Positions 19,217 through 32,265 of a stretch of 64,000 nucleotides of DNA are shown here, in pieces. Source of the stretch: CAIYYX01 sp035530135 (GTDB taxonomy: Bacteria > Pseudomonadota > Gammaproteobacteria > Burkholderiales > Rhodocyclaceae); the NCBI GenBank assembly GCA_035530135.1, contig DATKVJ010000137.1, forward strand, positions 9,771 through 73,770, in the 5' to 3' direction. A program made the position numbers and the translations under genes. The notes beneath the pieces are model-generated. The model had not been told where the DNA came from and searched no databases. It worked only from the letters and a program-made list of their open reading frames with translations. Each line of letters opens with the position of its first letter. Position 1 is the first letter of the stretch.

Positions 19217-21175
19217 ATGAAGCGCCCGCTCTGGCTATTGCTGTTCCTCTTTCCGCTGCTCGCCGCGGCCGCGCCCGGCGACGAGTATATCCTCGCGGCG
19301 CGCGCTGCCTACCGCAACGGCGAGCGGCTGGAGTTGGCCGAGGCGCTGCGGGCCTTGAAGGACCAGGGGAACGAGGCGAACGTCCTCGAACCCTGGGCCG
19401 AATACTGGCAGCTGTCCCAACGTATCGCCGACGACGGCGTCCTGGACGGGCGCGTGGCGGCCGACGTGAATGGTTTCCTCGAGCGCCAGGCGAATACCTA
19501 TCCGGCCGAGAAGCTGCGCCGCGAGTGGCTGAAGGCGCTGGGCAAGGGCGGCCAATGGCAGGCGTTCGAGGACGCCTATCCGCTGCTGCAGCAGCCGGAT
19601 CAGGAACTCGTCTGCTACGCTGCTCAGAGCCGGCTGGCGCTGTATCAGGATTCGGCGGCGCTCGAAGCGCTTCGGCCGCAGTGGTTTTCCGCCGCCGATC
19701 TGCCCGAGTCCTGCATGCCCCTGATGGCGCAGCTGATCACCGCCGGACGGATCAGCGAGCGCGATATCTGGGAGCGGATGCGCCGCCTGCTGGCGGCGAA
19801 GAAGCTGGACCAGGCGGAGAAGATCGCCTCGTACCTGCCGAAACGCCAGGCGCCGCAGCGCAAGACGCTGCTGGCCATCGCCGAGCGGCCGCGACACTAT
19901 CTCGACGACAGCCTCGACTCCGCCCATATCGGCCGGCTCAAGCGCGAGCTGCTGCGCTATGCGGTGGAGCGTCTGGCCAGGGTCGACGCGATGGTCGCCG
20001 CCTCCGAATGGCAGAAGATCCAGGGTGCTTACTCCGTGGAAGAACGCGGCCACGTCTGGGGACGGATCGCCATGGCGGCGGCGAGGGCCCACCTACCGCA
20101 GGCGCTCACCTGGTACGGCTATGCCGAGCAGGCGCCGCTGTCCGAGGAGCAGATCGCCTGGCAGGCGCGCGCCGCGCTGCGCGAGGAAGACTGGCCGACG
20201 CTGGAGCGGGTGATCGGACGCATGCCGGCGCAGCTGGCGGCGCGGCCCGCCTGGATCTACTGGCGCGGTCGCGCGATGGCCGCCCAGGGGCGTGCCGATG
20301 CGGCGCGCGCGCTCTACCTCGGGATCAGCGGTCAGGCGAATTTCTACGGCATGCTCGCCGCCGACGAGCTGGGTCGGCCGCTGGTCCTGCCGCCGCCGGC
20401 GCCGCCGCCCTCGGCGCAAGAGATGGCGGCGGCGCGCGACAACCCTGGTCTCCAGCGCGCGCTGGCGCTGATCCGCCTGGGCATACGCATCGAGGGCGTG
20501 CGCGAGTGGAACTGGACGCTGCGCGGCATGGACGACCGGCAACTGCTGGCCGCTGCGGCGCTGGCGGATGACAGCGAGGTCTTCGACCGCGCCATCAGCA
20601 CCGCCGACCGCACCCTGGCGCAGCACGACTACGCGCTGCGCTATCCGGCGCCTTTCCGTGCGCTCGTCGATCCGCAGGCGAAGATCCTGTCTCTCGACCA
20701 CGGCTGGGTCTATGGGTTGATGCGTCAGGAGAGCCGCTTCGTCATGAATGCCCGGTCGGGCGTCGGCGCCAAGGGTCTGATGCAGCTGATGCCCAGTACC
20801 GCGCGATGGGTGGCGAAGAAGATCGGCATGAAGGACTACCGGCCGGCCAAGGCCGAGCAGTTGGACACCAATGTCGAGCTCGGCACGCATTACCTGTCGA
20901 TGGTGCTCACCAGTCTCGGCAATTGCCCGGTGCTCGCCTCGGCCGCCTACAACGCCGGCCCCAGGCGCGCCCGCAGGTGGTGCGCGGCGCGGCCGCTGGA
21001 GGGCGCGATCTATGTCGAGACCATCCCCTTCAGCGAGACCCGCGATTACGTCAAGAAGGTGATGACCAACGCGGTCTATTACGCGGCGCTGTTCGAGGAC
21101 CGGCCCGTGTCGCTGAAGAGCCGGCTGGGCGTGGTCGGGCCGATGGCTGGCGAGGGCGGCGCCTATCTCCCCTGA
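19217..21175 (+). CDS. slt: Soluble lytic murein transglycosylase (Slt70 family)
   Basis: A 652-residue periplasmic enzyme. The ATG at 19217 begins a signal peptide (MKRPLWLLLFLFPLLAAAAP); a longer in-frame start would add a polar leader and is rejected. A long alpha-helical superhelix (about 25–480) precedes the C-terminal SLT domain, with catalytic Glu in GLMRQESRF, then GAKGLMQLMPSTA, and AAYNAGPRRARRW. It cleaves peptidoglycan glycan strands to 1,6-anhydromuropeptides. The stop is one base from the CCA-adding enzyme start, an operon arrangement. Confidence 0.94.
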   Translation: MKRPLWLLLFLFPLLAAAAPGDEYILAARAAYRNGERLELAEALRALKDQGNEANVLEPWAEYWQLSQRIADDGVLDGRVAADVNGFLERQANTYPAEKLRREWLKALGKGGQWQAFEDAYPLLQQPDQELVCYAAQSRLALYQDSAALEALRPQWFSAADLPESCMPLMAQLITAGRISERDIWERMRRLLAAKKLDQAEKIASYLPKRQAPQRKTLLAIAERPRHYLDDSLDSAHIGRLKRELLRYAVERLARVDAMVAASEWQKIQGAYSVEERGHVWGRIAMAAARAHLPQALTWYGYAEQAPLSEEQIAWQARAALREEDWPTLERVIGRMPAQLAARPAWIYWRGRAMAAQGRADAARALYLGISGQANFYGMLAADELGRPLVLPPPAPPPSAQEMAAARDNPGLQRALALIRLGIRIEGVREWNWTLRGMDDRQLLAAAALADDSEVFDRAISTADRTLAQHDYALRYPAPFRALVDPQAKILSLDHGWVYGLMRQESRFVMNARSGVGAKGLMQLMPSTARWVAKKIGMKDYRPAKAEQLDTNVELGTHYLSMVLTSLGNCPVLASAAYNAGPRRARRWCAARPLEGAIYVETIPFSETRDYVKKVMTNAVYYAALFEDRPVSLKSRLGVVGPMAGEGGAYLP

Positions 21176-21176
21176 G

Positions 21177-22388
21177 ATGAAGATCTACACCGTCGGCGGC
21201 GCCGTCCGCGACGAGCTGCTCGGCCTGCCGGTGGTCGACCGCGACTACGTCGTCGTCGGCGCCACGCCCGAGGCGATGGTCGCGGCGGGCTTCCGGCCGG
21301 TGGGCCGCGACTTCCCGGTGTTCCTGCATCCGCAAACGCACGAGGAATACGCGTTGGCCCGCACCGAGCGGAAGACCGCGCCGGGCTACCACGGCTTCGT
21401 CTTCCACGCCTCGCCCGAGGTGAGCCTGGAACAGGATCTGGCGCGCCGCGATCTCACCATCAATGCCATCGCCAAGGCCGAGGACGGCAGCCTGATCGAC
21501 CCCCACCACGGCATCGCCGACCTCGAAGCGCGGGTGCTGCGCCACGTCTCTCCTGCCTTCGCCGAAGACCCGGTGCGTGTCCTGCGCGTGGCGCGCTTCG
21601 CCGCGCGCTTCCGGGATTTCGCCATCGCCCCGGAGACCCTGGCGCTGATGCGGGCCATGGTGGGCCAGGGCGAGGTCGATCATCTGGTCGCCGAGCGCGT
21701 CTGGCAGGAGCTGGCGAAGGGACTGATGGAAGCGCGGCCTTCGCGTCTGTTCGAGAGTCTGCGCTCGTGCGGCGCGCTCGCGCGCATCCTGCCGGAGGTC
21801 GATGCCCTGTTCGGGGTGCCGCAGCGCGCCGATTTCCATCCCGAGGTGGATACCGGCGTGCATACGATGATGGTGGCCGACATGGCGGCGCGACTCGATT
21901 TGTCACTGGCGGAGCGCTTCGCCGCGCTGTGTCACGACCTGGGCAAGGCCGCCACGCCGCCCGACGTGCTGCCCCGCCATACCGGCCACGAGGCGCTCGG
22001 CGTCGCCCTGCTCGGGCCGCTCTGCGACCGGCTGCGCGTGCCCTCGGACTGCCGCGATCTGGCCCTGCTGGTGGCGATGTTCCACGGCGACATCCACCGG
22101 GCAGCGGAGCTCCGGCCAGCGACGATGGTGCGCGTGATCGAGCGCTGCGACGGCCTGCGCCGGCCCGAGCGCTTCGCCCAGGTGCTGGCCGCGTGCGAAT
22201 GCGATTACCGCGGCCGTCTGGGCCATCAGGAGCGGCCCTATCCCCAGGCGGCGTTGTGGCGGCGCGCGCTCGCGGCCGCGCGCGCCATCGATGCCGGCGC
22301 GATCGCCCGCGCTTGCTCCGATCCGGCCCAGATCCCCTTGCGCCTGCACGAGGCCCGCGTCGCCGCGGTCAAGGCGCTCGCATGGTAG
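21177..22388 (+). CDS. cca: CCA tRNA nucleotidyltransferase (with HD domain)
   Basis: A 403-residue enzyme that adds or repairs the 3'-CCA of tRNAs. The N-terminal nucleotidyltransferase domain has GGAVRDELLG and the metal-binding DRDYVVVG, followed by EEYALARTERK, RRDLTINAIA and EDPVRVLRVARFAARF. The C-terminal half has an HD phosphohydrolase domain (GVHTMMVADMA, AALCHDLGKA) as in the long gammaproteobacterial and betaproteobacterial enzymes. It begins one base after the slt stop. Confidence 0.96.
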   Translation: MKIYTVGGAVRDELLGLPVVDRDYVVVGATPEAMVAAGFRPVGRDFPVFLHPQTHEEYALARTERKTAPGYHGFVFHASPEVSLEQDLARRDLTINAIAKAEDGSLIDPHHGIADLEARVLRHVSPAFAEDPVRVLRVARFAARFRDFAIAPETLALMRAMVGQGEVDHLVAERVWQELAKGLMEARPSRLFESLRSCGALARILPEVDALFGVPQRADFHPEVDTGVHTMMVADMAARLDLSLAERFAALCHDLGKAATPPDVLPRHTGHEALGVALLGPLCDRLRVPSDCRDLALLVAMFHGDIHRAAELRPATMVRVIERCDGLRRPERFAQVLAACECDYRGRLGHQERPYPQAALWRRALAAARAIDAGAIARACSDPAQIPLRLHEARVAAVKALAW

Positions 22389-22395
22389 CGCCGAC

Positions 22396-22593
22396 TCAGA
22401 GCGCTCTCAGAATCAGGGTGGCGGCGAGCGACAAGAGCAGCGTCGAGGCGAAGGGGAGATAGTATTCCCGGCCGCGCAGGCGGAAACGGAAATCACCCGG
22501 CAGGCGGCCTAGGTGCAGCAGCGCCGCCAGCTGCGGCAGAAACACGTTGACCAGCAGAACCGTGATCAACACGGCGATCAGCCACTTCGGCAT
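22396..22593 (-). CDS. DUF2905 small membrane protein
   Basis: A 65-residue protein with two hydrophobic helices separated by the conserved loop LGRLPGDFRFRLRGREYYLP, the signature of DUF2905. Function is unknown. The ATG at 22591–22593 (MPKWLIAVLITVLL) is preferred over two upstream in-frame ATGs because the family starts here. It is convergent with cca, with a seven-base gap. Confidence 0.85.
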   Translation of the reverse strand: MPKWLIAVLITVLLVNVFLPQLAALLHLGRLPGDFRFRLRGREYYLPFASTLLLSLAATLILRAL

Positions 22594-22694
22594 GAGCTCT
22601 TCAGAGTAGAATTCCCCCGCCATGATAACGCTATCCACTCCGGGTACGGACGGCCGCGGCGGGCTCGCGGGCCGCCCTGCACCACGCCGCCGCG

Positions 22695-23510
22695 GTGAAT
22701 GACCCGCGCTTCTCCGGACTGGAGGTTTTGATCCACGCGCCGCCGGCCAAATCGCGTCGGCCGGCGCAGCAGACCCCGCTGCTGTTCATCCACGGCGCCT
22801 ACACCGCGGCCTGGTGCTGGGAAGAGCACTTCCTGCCGTTCTTCGCGGAGCAGGGCTACCTGAGCTACGGCCTGAGCCTGTCCGGGCACGGCGCCAGCCG
22901 CGGGCGCGGGCATCTGGACAGCCTGGGCATCGACGATTACATCGCCGACGTCGCCGAGGTGGCCTCGGCCCTGCCGGTGCCGCCGGTCTTGATCGGCCAC
23001 TCGATGGGCGGCTTCGTGGTGCAGAAATACCTGGAAAAGCACCAGGCGCCGGCGGCGGTGCTGATGAACTCGGCGCCGCCGCAGGGTCTGATGTCGGCCG
23101 CCTTCGGCCTGATGTTCCAGAAGCCCGGGCTGATGAGGGACCTGAACAGCCTGATGGGCGGCGGCCGGGTCTCCGCCGAGACCCTGCGCGAAGCGCTGTT
23201 CGCGCAGCCGGTGGCCAGCAGCGATCTCGCCCGCTACCTGCGCTGCTCGCAGCCCGAGTCGCACCGCGCCATCTGGGACATGACCTTGTTCAACCTGCCG
23301 CATCCCTCGCGCCTCAAGGACACGCCGCTGTTGGTCCTGGGCGGGGAACTCGACCAGCTGATTCCGGCCTCCCTGGTGGAGATGACGGCGCGGACCTACG
23401 CCGTCCCCGCCGAGATCTTTCCCGGCATGGGCCACGGCCTGATGCTCGAACGCGATTGGCAGATGGTGGCCGAGCGCATCCTATCCTGGCTGACAGAGAG
23501 AGGAATCTGA
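22695..23510 (+). CDS. Alpha/beta hydrolase
   Basis: A 271-residue alpha/beta-hydrolase fold protein. The oxyanion segment FIHGAYTAAWCWEEHF, the nucleophile elbow GHSMGG, the acid in GGELDQLIP and the catalytic histidine in PGMGHGLMLE are all present, so the triad is intact. The frame starts with GTG at 22695. The substrate is not evident. It is followed two bases later by the DUF1840 gene, so the two are probably one operon. Confidence 0.9.
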   Translation: MNDPRFSGLEVLIHAPPAKSRRPAQQTPLLFIHGAYTAAWCWEEHFLPFFAEQGYLSYGLSLSGHGASRGRGHLDSLGIDDYIADVAEVASALPVPPVLIGHSMGGFVVQKYLEKHQAPAAVLMNSAPPQGLMSAAFGLMFQKPGLMRDLNSLMGGGRVSAETLREALFAQPVASSDLARYLRCSQPESHRAIWDMTLFNLPHPSRLKDTPLLVLGGELDQLIPASLVEMTARTYAVPAEIFPGMGHGLMLERDWQMVAERILSWLTERGI

Positions 23511-23512
23511 AG

Positions 23513-23845
23513 ATGATCGTTACCTTCCAGTCGAAGGCGTCGGGCGACGTCATCATGTTCGCCGACGTGGCGCACAAGATGATGGAGATCATGGGCAAGG
23601 AAGCAGGCGACCAGGGCATCGTCACCGTGGAGCAACTGCCTGGAGCGCTGGCGCGGTTGACAGCCGCGGTCGCCGCAGACAGGGAGGCGCGCCAGGGTCG
23701 GGCCGAGGAGGATCAGCCGCAGTTCGAGCTTGCCCCCGACGGCCGCCGCCGCCCCTATGTCAGCCTGGCGCAGCGCGCCACGCCGCTCATCGAACTCCTC
23801 GAGTGGTCGCTGAAGAAGCGGGTGCCGGTGGTCTGGGGGGTGTAG
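23513..23845 (+). CDS. DUF1840 protein
   Basis: A 110-residue protein starting MIVTFQSKASGDVIMF and ending VPVVWGV, with the conserved HKMMEIMGKE segment and a C-terminal PLIELLEWSLKK helix. This is the DUF1840 family, largely betaproteobacterial, of unknown function. The gene begins with ATG two bases after the hydrolase stop. Its own stop codon lies in the left arm of a perfect terminator-like hairpin. Confidence 0.87.
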   Translation: MIVTFQSKASGDVIMFADVAHKMMEIMGKEAGDQGIVTVEQLPGALARLTAAVAADREARQGRAEEDQPQFELAPDGRRRPYVSLAQRATPLIELLEWSLKKRVPVVWGV

Positions 23846-23867
23846 GTCGGGATTTATCCCGACCTAC
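23842..23867. terminator. Bidirectional hairpin spanning two convergent stop codons
   Basis: GTAGGTCGGGA at 23842–23852 pairs perfectly with TCCCGACCTAC at 23857–23867 around a four-base TTTA loop. Both arms contain a stop codon: TAG of DUF1840 on the plus strand and TAG of the unknown gene on the minus strand. There is no long T tract, so it may work as a bidirectional transcript end or as a mobile-type palindrome. Confidence 0.6.
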
Positions 23868-24304
23868 TTCTTCCGCTCGATGAAGGCCATCGGGAAAACC
23901 ACCTCGGGGGCTGCGCCCTTGTTCGGGACGCTGAGGTAGTCGGGCATCTGCGCCGTGCCGGCGCCGGCGGCATTCACCAGCTGGTTGATCAGCACCTGCA
24001 CCTGGGCCGAGAACCATTCCTCCTGGCAGCTGGTCGGCATGAAGCGCAGTTCCTCGACGCTGGCCGGAATCTCTGCCTCAGGGATGGTCTCGTTGGCGGC
24101 GTAGGCGGCCGAGAAGAACGGGCCGGCGACGAAGCGCAGCTGGAAACCGCCGGCATCAGTCGGCTGCAGGACGAAGATGCGGGCGCCCTCGGCGGCCTCA
24201 TTGTCGTCGCCGAACACCGGCGTCACCGCGAAGGCCGCGCCCTTCCCTTGCTTCACGTGAGCGACGGCTTCGGCGTAGCTCAGGCGGGTGTCTTCGGTCT
24301 GCAT
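23864..24304 (-). CDS. Conserved-looking hypothetical protein
   Basis: A 146-residue soluble protein with no signal peptide or membrane segment. It has alternating beta-like and acidic stretches (GKGAAFAVTPVFGDDNEAAE, ARIFVLQPTDAGGFQLRFVA) and a helical middle (EEWFSAQVQVLINQLVNAAG). Codon use matches its GC-rich neighbours and the frame ends in the terminator-like hairpin, supporting a real gene. I do not recognise the family. It is downstream of, and in the same direction as, the toxin–antitoxin pair but separated by a 488-base gap. Confidence 0.65.
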   Translation of the reverse strand: MQTEDTRLSYAEAVAHVKQGKGAAFAVTPVFGDDNEAAEGARIFVLQPTDAGGFQLRFVAGPFFSAAYAANETIPEAEIPASVEELRFMPTSCQEEWFSAQVQVLINQLVNAAGAGTAQMPDYLSVPNKGAAPEVVFPMAFIERKK

Positions 24305-24792
24305 GTCGTTTCTCCTATAGGATCGGTGCCAGCCGTCTCCAGACGTGGAGCGTCATGGAATTATCGATAGAATGCGGATCGTGCCTGATGCGCCGCTGAA
24401 AAGTTAGACCGGCAACGAATGGGTTTAGACTGCGGTGTTCATCTGTCACAGCCATTCGATGAGTGGGCTGGATGAGTGAGCCGGCCGCGCTTCGCAAAAG
24501 TATAACAGCAAGGAACCGCACGCTTTGACAGATGAATTGCAGCCGCCAACTTCTTTCTGCTGATCGGTCGATCCCCATTTGAAACGCATGCCCAGAATCT
24601 TCGACAACATAGACCGGGAGTTGTTGCCGGCACTGCGCGCTTCCCTGGAAGCTGGTCGGGGGCTGACCGGCAGGCGGTGCCGGCAAGGCGATTTTATTTT
24701 CAAACTCTCTTGAAAATAAACTTCCCAGACCAGGCTTTTCCTTTGCAAGTCATATACTTGCTGAGAAGTTTATTTTCACGGCGGCCAATCCC
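24305..24792. other. 488-base gap with AT-rich inverted repeats, no convincing gene
   Basis: No open frame here resembles a protein I recognise. The segment 24,440–24,780 is AT-richer than the surrounding chromosome. It carries three copies of the box TGAAAATAAA (one forward, two inverted) described in the repeat entry. It may be the remnant of a small insertion or non-coding element that arrived with the adjacent toxin–antitoxin pair. Confidence 0.5.
24693..24778. repeat. Nested inverted repeats of a TGAAAATAAA box
   Basis: TTTATTTTCAA at 24693–24703 is a perfect inverted copy of TTGAAAATAAA at 24710–24720 (six-base spacer). The second arm is also the left end of a larger pair: TGAAAATAAACTTC at 24711–24724 and GAAGTTTATTTTCA at 24765–24778, a perfect 14-base inverted repeat enclosing 40 bases. 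The composition differs sharply from the GC-rich flanks. Possible meanings are a miniature mobile element, a paired operator or a structured RNA. It does not fit an integron attC site. Confidence 0.6.
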
Positions 24793-25140
24793 CTATTCAA
24801 ACAGGATCGCTTCGAGCCGCGCAGCCACGTCATCCATGATCATCGCCGGCACCGCTTCCTTGAACTTCGCCTTGCGGCCCCGCCAATCCAGGGATTTCAA
24901 CTGGTGGCAATGGACTGCGCCTTGCGTGTCGGTGCCCGACCCCATCAGCGTGACCACCGTGCCGTAGGTGCGAGCGGTAGCCGCGCCGCCTTGCGAGATC
25001 GGGCAGATCATCGCCAGCCCGCGGCTGTTGAAGGCCTTGGCGCTGACCACCAAACCGAAGTGCGGCCCCTTGATTTCCTGCCCGGACGCCGGGTCGAATT
25101 GCAGATGCACGATATCGCCGCGATCCGGGGTGTAGGCCAT
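24793..25140 (-). CDS. MazF/ChpB-family mRNA interferase toxin
   Basis: A 115-residue type II toxin. The N-terminal PDRGDIVHLQFDPASGQEIK, the GPHFGLVVSAKAFN strand, ICPISQG and the C-terminal LDWRGRKAKFKE are the MazF/PemK/ChpB fold signatures, including the conserved Arg-containing loop near the active site. These enzymes cut mRNA at short sequence motifs. Its ATG overlaps the antitoxin stop by one base, the normal antitoxin-first order. ChpB-like naming is favoured over MazF by the GQEIKGPHFGLV form. Confidence 0.92.
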   Translation of the reverse strand: MAYTPDRGDIVHLQFDPASGQEIKGPHFGLVVSAKAFNSRGLAMICPISQGGAATARTYGTVVTLMGSGTDTQGAVHCHQLKSLDWRGRKAKFKEAVPAMIMDDVAARLEAILFE

Positions 25141-25385
25141 CAGGGCGCTTCCTTGCCGACCGGCCGCATATCATCCCAACCCTCGACGCGAGGCAATTTG
25201 CCCGGCATCTCGGCCAGCAGGTCTTCCAGCCTGTAGCGGCGCTTGCGCGGCGCACTGACGGTCATGCGCTCACCTTCCAGCAGCAGATCGACCTGCGAAC
25301 CCTCCTTAAGCTGGTTCTGCTCGATGAAGGCTTTTGGCACCGTCATCACCAGCGAGCCGCCGGCCCGTCTCAGGGTTTGCAGCAT
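25140..25385 (-). CDS. MazE/ChpS-like AbrB-fold antitoxin
   Basis: An 81-residue antitoxin. The N-terminal SpoVT/AbrB DNA-binding fold (RRAGGSLVMTVPKAFIEQNQ, then LKEGSQVDLLLEGERM) is followed by a flexible, charged tail (RYRLEDLLAEMP, VEGWDDMRPVGKE) that would wrap the toxin. A good ribosome-binding site (GGGGAGAG) precedes the ATG at 25383–25385. A palindrome just upstream is the likely autoregulatory operator. Confidence 0.9.
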   Translation of the reverse strand: MLQTLRRAGGSLVMTVPKAFIEQNQLKEGSQVDLLLEGERMTVSAPRKRRYRLEDLLAEMPGKLPRVEGWDDMRPVGKEAP

Positions 25386-25410
25386 TTTTCTCTCCCCAGC
25401 GCGATTATGG

Positions 25411-25428
25411 ATCCTATTTTAATAGGAT
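25411..25428. promoter_or_regulatory. Palindromic operator upstream of the toxin–antitoxin pair
   Basis: ATCCTATT at 25411–25418 and AATAGGAT at 25421–25428 form a perfect eight-base inverted repeat with a two-base spacer, 26 bases upstream of the antitoxin start. A further AATAG half-site follows at 25431–25435. AbrB-type antitoxins repress their own operon by binding such sites; the assignment is from position and symmetry. Confidence 0.55.
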
Positions 25429-25462
25429 TTAATAGTCCTACGCAAGTAGGCCTTTAGCGGAA

Positions 25463-28400
25463 TCAGGACTTCTTCCGCGCCGCCATTTCCGCCATCAGCT
25501 GCTCGATCTCGCGCCGCTTGGCGGCCTTGGTTCCCCACATGGGCTCGGCGGAGGGTTTGGCCCGCAGGGCGTTCCGCTGGGCCTGCCATTCGGCTTCCTG
25601 CCGCGCTTGCTCCTGCTCGGCGGTCGCCAGCCGCGCGATGGCCCTTTCGGCGGCGACCGGCACCGTCCGGCTGGGCAGGCCCGCCCGGGCGAGATATTCG
25701 TCGATGCGATCCCAAACGAAATCTTTGGCGAATTCGTTGATGAGCGGCAGATTCAGCGCCTGGTGGATCGGCACCCAAACATCGCCTTCACCCTGCCTGC
25801 GGCGCACGGACAGCTTAGGATTGAACTGGTACCAGCCTTGGACGACGCGCATGAACAACGCCCGGTTGTAGGCGTAGTCGCGCTCCACCTCGTTCCTGGC
25901 GAGCACACCGGAGAGATGCTGGCGCTTGTTGCGTTCCGGCCGCACCACGTTGGCCGGCAGGTGTTGCCAGGCTTCGAGTATCGCCTGGGTCTCGAAGGCG
26001 CCGTAGGGCCGGCGCTGCTTGTGGGTGAAGCGCGACTTGAACAGCGTCCACAGCGTCTGGAACAGAAAGTATTCGGACAGGTGCCGATCGATGCGTACGA
26101 GCCTGTCGCCGGCATTGACGTCGATGCTCGCGGGCGCGAGCAATTCGTACAGCGTGGCGAAGGGACCGCGGGCGAACTTCGGGTCCCGAAAGGCCTCGCG
26201 CATGGCCCAGTGCAGGGCATTGCAGCCGTATTGATCGGTCGTCTCGCGATCGGCGCCGCGCGCCAGCAGGGCCTCCGCCAGAGCCGCGTTGCCGGCGGCG
26301 GCCGCGGCCATCAGCGGCGTCTGATTCATCGGCAGGCGATGTTCGAGACCGTGCTGGTCGCACTGGCGCAAAACGTCCTTGAAATGGCCGGCGAAATACG
26401 GCATATAGGTCTTGCGGCCCAGCGTCATGCGCTGCTGCGAAAAATTCTTCGCGGTGTCGAATTTCGCTTCCTGCACGAGCCAGGCGGCCAGCACCGGCTC
26501 GTCATGGCAGGTGGCGATTTCATAGAGCTGCTGCCTGAGCTTGCCGCCGGGGGCCTGTTCGCGGAACACCTTGAGCAGCAGTTCGCGGACCCTGGCCTCG
26601 TCGAACACCGGCCAGGGCGCGGGCGTCTGCCTGAGGATGCCGCGCCGTATCGCCTCGGCCTGCTCCTGCTTGCCTTGCAGTTCGAGCTTGCGCGCCTCCT
26701 TTTGCCAGTCTTCCAGCGTCGATTGCCGCGCTTCGACCTTGACCTGCCCCTGTGGCGTCAGATCGAGCAGGCCGAACAGCGGGTGCGAGGTGTCCGACTC
26801 GATCAGGTAAAGATTCTTCACCGCCCGCGTCAGCGCGACGTAAAGCGCATTGACGTAGAACTTGTACACCTCCAGCGACTTGTCGTGCTTGTCCTTCGCC
26901 CGCCGGTAGTCGAGGCTGTCGATGGCGAGATCCTGCTTGTCGACACCCTCGACGATGTCGGTGAATTCGGCGCGATGGTCCGAGACGAAGCGATAGAGGA
27001 CGATGTTCTCGTACTCCAGCCCCTTGGCCTCGTGGATGGAGAACAACAGCGGCGAGGCGAAGTGCCTTCTGGCTTCGGCCTTGTCCTCGTCGCGCATCAC
27101 CAGCAGGGCGAAGCGGGTGGACTGGCGGATCTTCTGGTCGAGCTCCTTCTTGACGGCATCCTTGTCCGAAAGCAGCGCCACTTGTCCCGGTTCGCCGCCG
27201 ACGGCCTGAACCAGGAAATTGCTCTCGCGGTCGATGGAGCCGAAGCGCCTCTGCTTGATCTTGAGCAGGGTGTTGGCGATGCGGGTCGCCTCCAGGCTGT
27301 TCCTGAAGTTGGCGGTGAGTACGCGCAGATCCTGACGCTCCGCCAGTTGCGGATCGCGCCAGAACAGACTCTTCACCTGCGCCCAGGAGAAGAAATTGGG
27401 ATGGACGATCTGGTTGGAATCGCCGCAGAGCAGGAAGTGGCCGGGCTTCTTCAGGGTCTTCAGCACCAGCGCGAGCTGCACCGGCGTGATGTCCTGGACT
27501 TCGTCGATGACGACGAAGTCGTAGCGCGGCGCCGCCAGCTGCTGCCAGTCCTGTGCCACCAGGTTGAGGTCGTAGAGCTTTGCCTCCGCCAGCCAGGCGC
27601 GGTATTTCTCGAACAGATCGTAGATCGCGTCGCGCCGCTCGGCGGGAAAGATCGCCTGGCGCACGCCGAGATTGCGGTAGTCCTCGCGCGACAGGGGTCC
27701 GCCGGCAGCGGCGGCGAGAACGCCGCGGATTTCCTCGAAGGCCTGATGGCCGTCGGTGTCCTTGAAGCTCTGGCGCATGCGCGCGAACCAGGCGGCGAAA
27801 TCGCGCCAGAGCGCCTCGCGTCCGGCCGGCACGCGGATCGACTCGATGAACTCGCGGTAGGACAGAAACGCCGCCTCCTGTCCGGAATGCTCGAAGCCGT
27901 TGGCGTAGTAGAGATCGCGGGCGCTCTGGGCGAGAAAGGCGGAGTGCGTGACATAGAGCACCTCGCCCTCGGCGTGCTTGAGCTTCTCCAGGGTCAGCGC
28001 CGTCTTGCCGCTGCCGGCGCTGCCGACGACGACGAGCGGCGGCGGCTGACGATAGACGGCTTCCTGGGTGTCGTCGAAGGAAATCGGCTTGTCGAGCAGA
28101 TGGACAGCGCTGCGCTCCGGGTGCAGATAGCGCACCGGCTGGGCTTCGCGGATGGCCTCGGCGATATCCTGGTCGGCGCAATCGGGAATCTTCGCTTCGT
28201 CGATAGCCGCGCCGCGCAAAAAGCGCGACTTGTCGTAGTCGTGATTGGCGATCACCTCCAGCATCAGGGCGCAGACATCGTCGCCGTGACGCACCAGCGA
28301 AAACAGCAATCGATCGGCGTCATCGAGCTTGGCCCGGTAAAACTTGCCGTGGGCTAGATTGGCGAGCTTTTTCACCTGAGCGGCGCGGAAATCGCCGCGG

Positions 28401-28476
28401 CCGATGGCTTCGGTCACTCGCAGATAGGCACTCTTGACGCGGCTGGTATCGAGACCGACGTATTCGAGGATTTTCA

Positions 28477-28477
<1 letters not shown>
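25463..28477 (-). CDS. UvrD/Rep-type helicase with N-terminal RelE-like segment and ankyrin-like repeats
   Basis: A 1,004-residue protein. Residues about 40–90 (KFYRAKLDDADRLLFSLVRH, LEVIANHDYDKSRFLRG) resemble RelE/ParE-fold sequence. A superfamily 1A helicase core follows: Walker A VGSAGSGKTALT near 151, the motif II DEVQD, NFRNS, IHEAKGLEYENIVLY and YVALTRAVKNLYLIE. After residue about 690 there are ankyrin-type repeats (TPLMAAAAAGNAALAEALLA, NALHWAMREA) and a C-terminal charged coiled coil. The ATG overlaps the metH stop (TGATG). Such fused helicases occur near defence and toxin–antitoxin genes, but a defence role here is inference. Confidence 0.82.
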
Positions 28478-32142
<3,665 letters not shown>

Positions 32143-32265
32143 GACGTGTTCTGCTCGGTATCGGCCGGCAATCTTATCACGCCGTGATGTTTGCTCCGCC
32201 CGGCGGGTCGGGGCGCCGCCCCCGGGTCTATAATTGCCCGTTCGACCGGCCGCCCGGAGTTCGCC

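Noticed and set aside
24711..24778. Integron attC site formed by the 14-base inverted repeat
   Set aside because: The terminal heptamers do not fit RYYYAAC and GTTRRRY, there is no integron integrase and no cassette array.
32143..32265. Cobalamin riboswitch upstream of metH
   Set aside because: The gap is only 123 bases and shared with a divergent gene, and no B12-box-like sequence is visible.
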